Assembly: GCF_000189775.2 (NCBI RefSeq)
Contig: NC_015555.1
Location: 569,001 to 633,000, forward strand
Length of the DNA stretch: 64,000 nt
Source of the DNA: Thermoanaerobacterium xylanolyticum LX-11
GTDB lineage: Bacteria; Bacillota; Thermoanaerobacteria; Thermoanaerobacterales; Thermoanaerobacteraceae
Direction of reading: 5' to 3'
The notes under the pieces are model-generated. The model was given only the letters and a program-made list of their open reading frames with translations. It ran no database searches and was not told the DNA's origin. Below, in pieces: positions 63,725 through 64,000 of the stretch (its first letter is position 1; every line of letters starts with the position of its first letter). The position numbers were made by a program, and so were the translations under genes.

Positions 63725-63738
63725 ATAAACTATAAATC

Positions 63739-63776
63739 AAAGTATGGTTTACACATGAACCATACTTTATTATTTT
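63739..63776 (+). terminator. Terminator of the last fluoride operon
   Basis: An 11-bp perfect stem (63739-63749 with 63758-63768) followed by attattttt. Confidence 0.88.
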
Positions 63777-63855
63777 TGTTTTACAGTAAAAATGATATAA
63801 TATATTAAGAATATATCGGCAATTATTTAGATTAAATTAAAGAGATGTGATGAGT

Positions 63856-64000
63856 ATGGATAAGAAAACTGTTACCGATATACTTAATGAAATAGGGCTT
63901 TTATTAGAATTAAAAGGTGAAAATCCTTTTAAGTCGAGAGCGTATTATAATGCTGCCCGTACAATAGAAGTTCTTGACGACGATATTGAGAAATTAATAA
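63856..64000 (+). CDS. polX: PolX-type DNA polymerase/PHP protein, N-terminal part (cut by window end)
   Basis: Only the first 48 codons are inside the window. They read MDKKTVTDILNEIGLLLEL followed by KGENPFKSRAYYNAARTIE, which is the start of the helix-hairpin-helix (8-kDa-like) domain of family X polymerases. Bacterial PolX continues with a polymerase domain and a PHP exonuclease, neither visible here. ATG 63856 lies after gatgtgatg, a weak SD. Confidence 0.8.
   Translation, partial: MDKKTVTDILNEIGLLLELKGENPFKSRAYYNAARTIEVLDDDIEKLI

Overview
The window is AT-rich, densely packed, low-GC Firmicute DNA. Gene content (beta-glucoside PTS with a GH1 enzyme, a complete arabinofuranoside/L-arabinose operon, clustered gal genes, a c-di-AMP and a SAM-I riboswitch, Ku/LigD, two-gene ApbE/NusG_II) suggests a thermophilic saccharolytic clostridial relative such as Thermoanaerobacterium. 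That genus name is an inference from content and recall, not from any database search.

Region by region: (1) 1-3.8 kb, lactose/cellobiose-type PTS IIB and IIC, a small membrane protein and a GH1 6-phospho-beta-glycosidase. (2) 4-18.6 kb, an arabinose operon: GH51 arabinofuranosidase, a ribose-type ABC importer, an AraA-like isomerase, ribulokinase, AraD, a second FucI-like isomerase, a GntR/LacI repressor (AraR type) and AraM. Two candidate AraR operators lie in a duplicated promoter segment before the GH51 gene. (3) 18.6-24.7 kb, two divergent P-type ATPases of different subclasses that share a cysteine-less HMA-like N-domain, with small one-TM proteins. (4) 24.7-25.6 kb, a HEPN/MNT toxin-antitoxin pair between two near-identical copies of a terminator. 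(5) 25.7-30.6 kb, galT-galK-galE and a ROK regulator, then a DUF624 protein, a ferritin-like/TM/coiled-coil protein related to the small P-ATPase-linked proteins, and a membrane-anchored solute-binding protein. (6) 33.5-39.8 kb, YkoP-like protein and polysaccharide deacetylase, ApbE and NusG_II, a class B penicillin-binding protein, LigD-type ligase and Ku. (7) 40.0-41.55 kb, an IS110-family element with a probable bridge RNA, directly before a c-di-AMP riboswitch and NlpC/P60 hydrolase. (8) 42.4-51.9 kb, a sigma factor, thioesterase, isochorismatase-like protein, OatA-like acyltransferase, amino acid permease, MetA with SAM-I riboswitch, a geranylgeranyl-reductase-like flavoprotein, CopZ-like protein and CysK. 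(9) 51.9-63.8 kb, a fluoride-response island with five fluoride (crcB) riboswitches placed before two MutS-like ATPases, a CPA-type antiporter plus UspA plus a dynamin-like GTPase, an enolase plus MFS protein, and an operon of a ribbon-helix-helix-like protein, a zinc-ribbon/HEAT protein and a second MFS protein. The window ends in a PolX-type gene.

The two most interesting systems are the fluoride island and the dispersed set of P-ATPase-associated small membrane proteins (78 aa, 119 aa and a 211-aa ferritin-like fusion), of which the latter looks the less described. No tRNA, rRNA or CRISPR array was seen. All family assignments come from reading motifs and lengths; no search was run.
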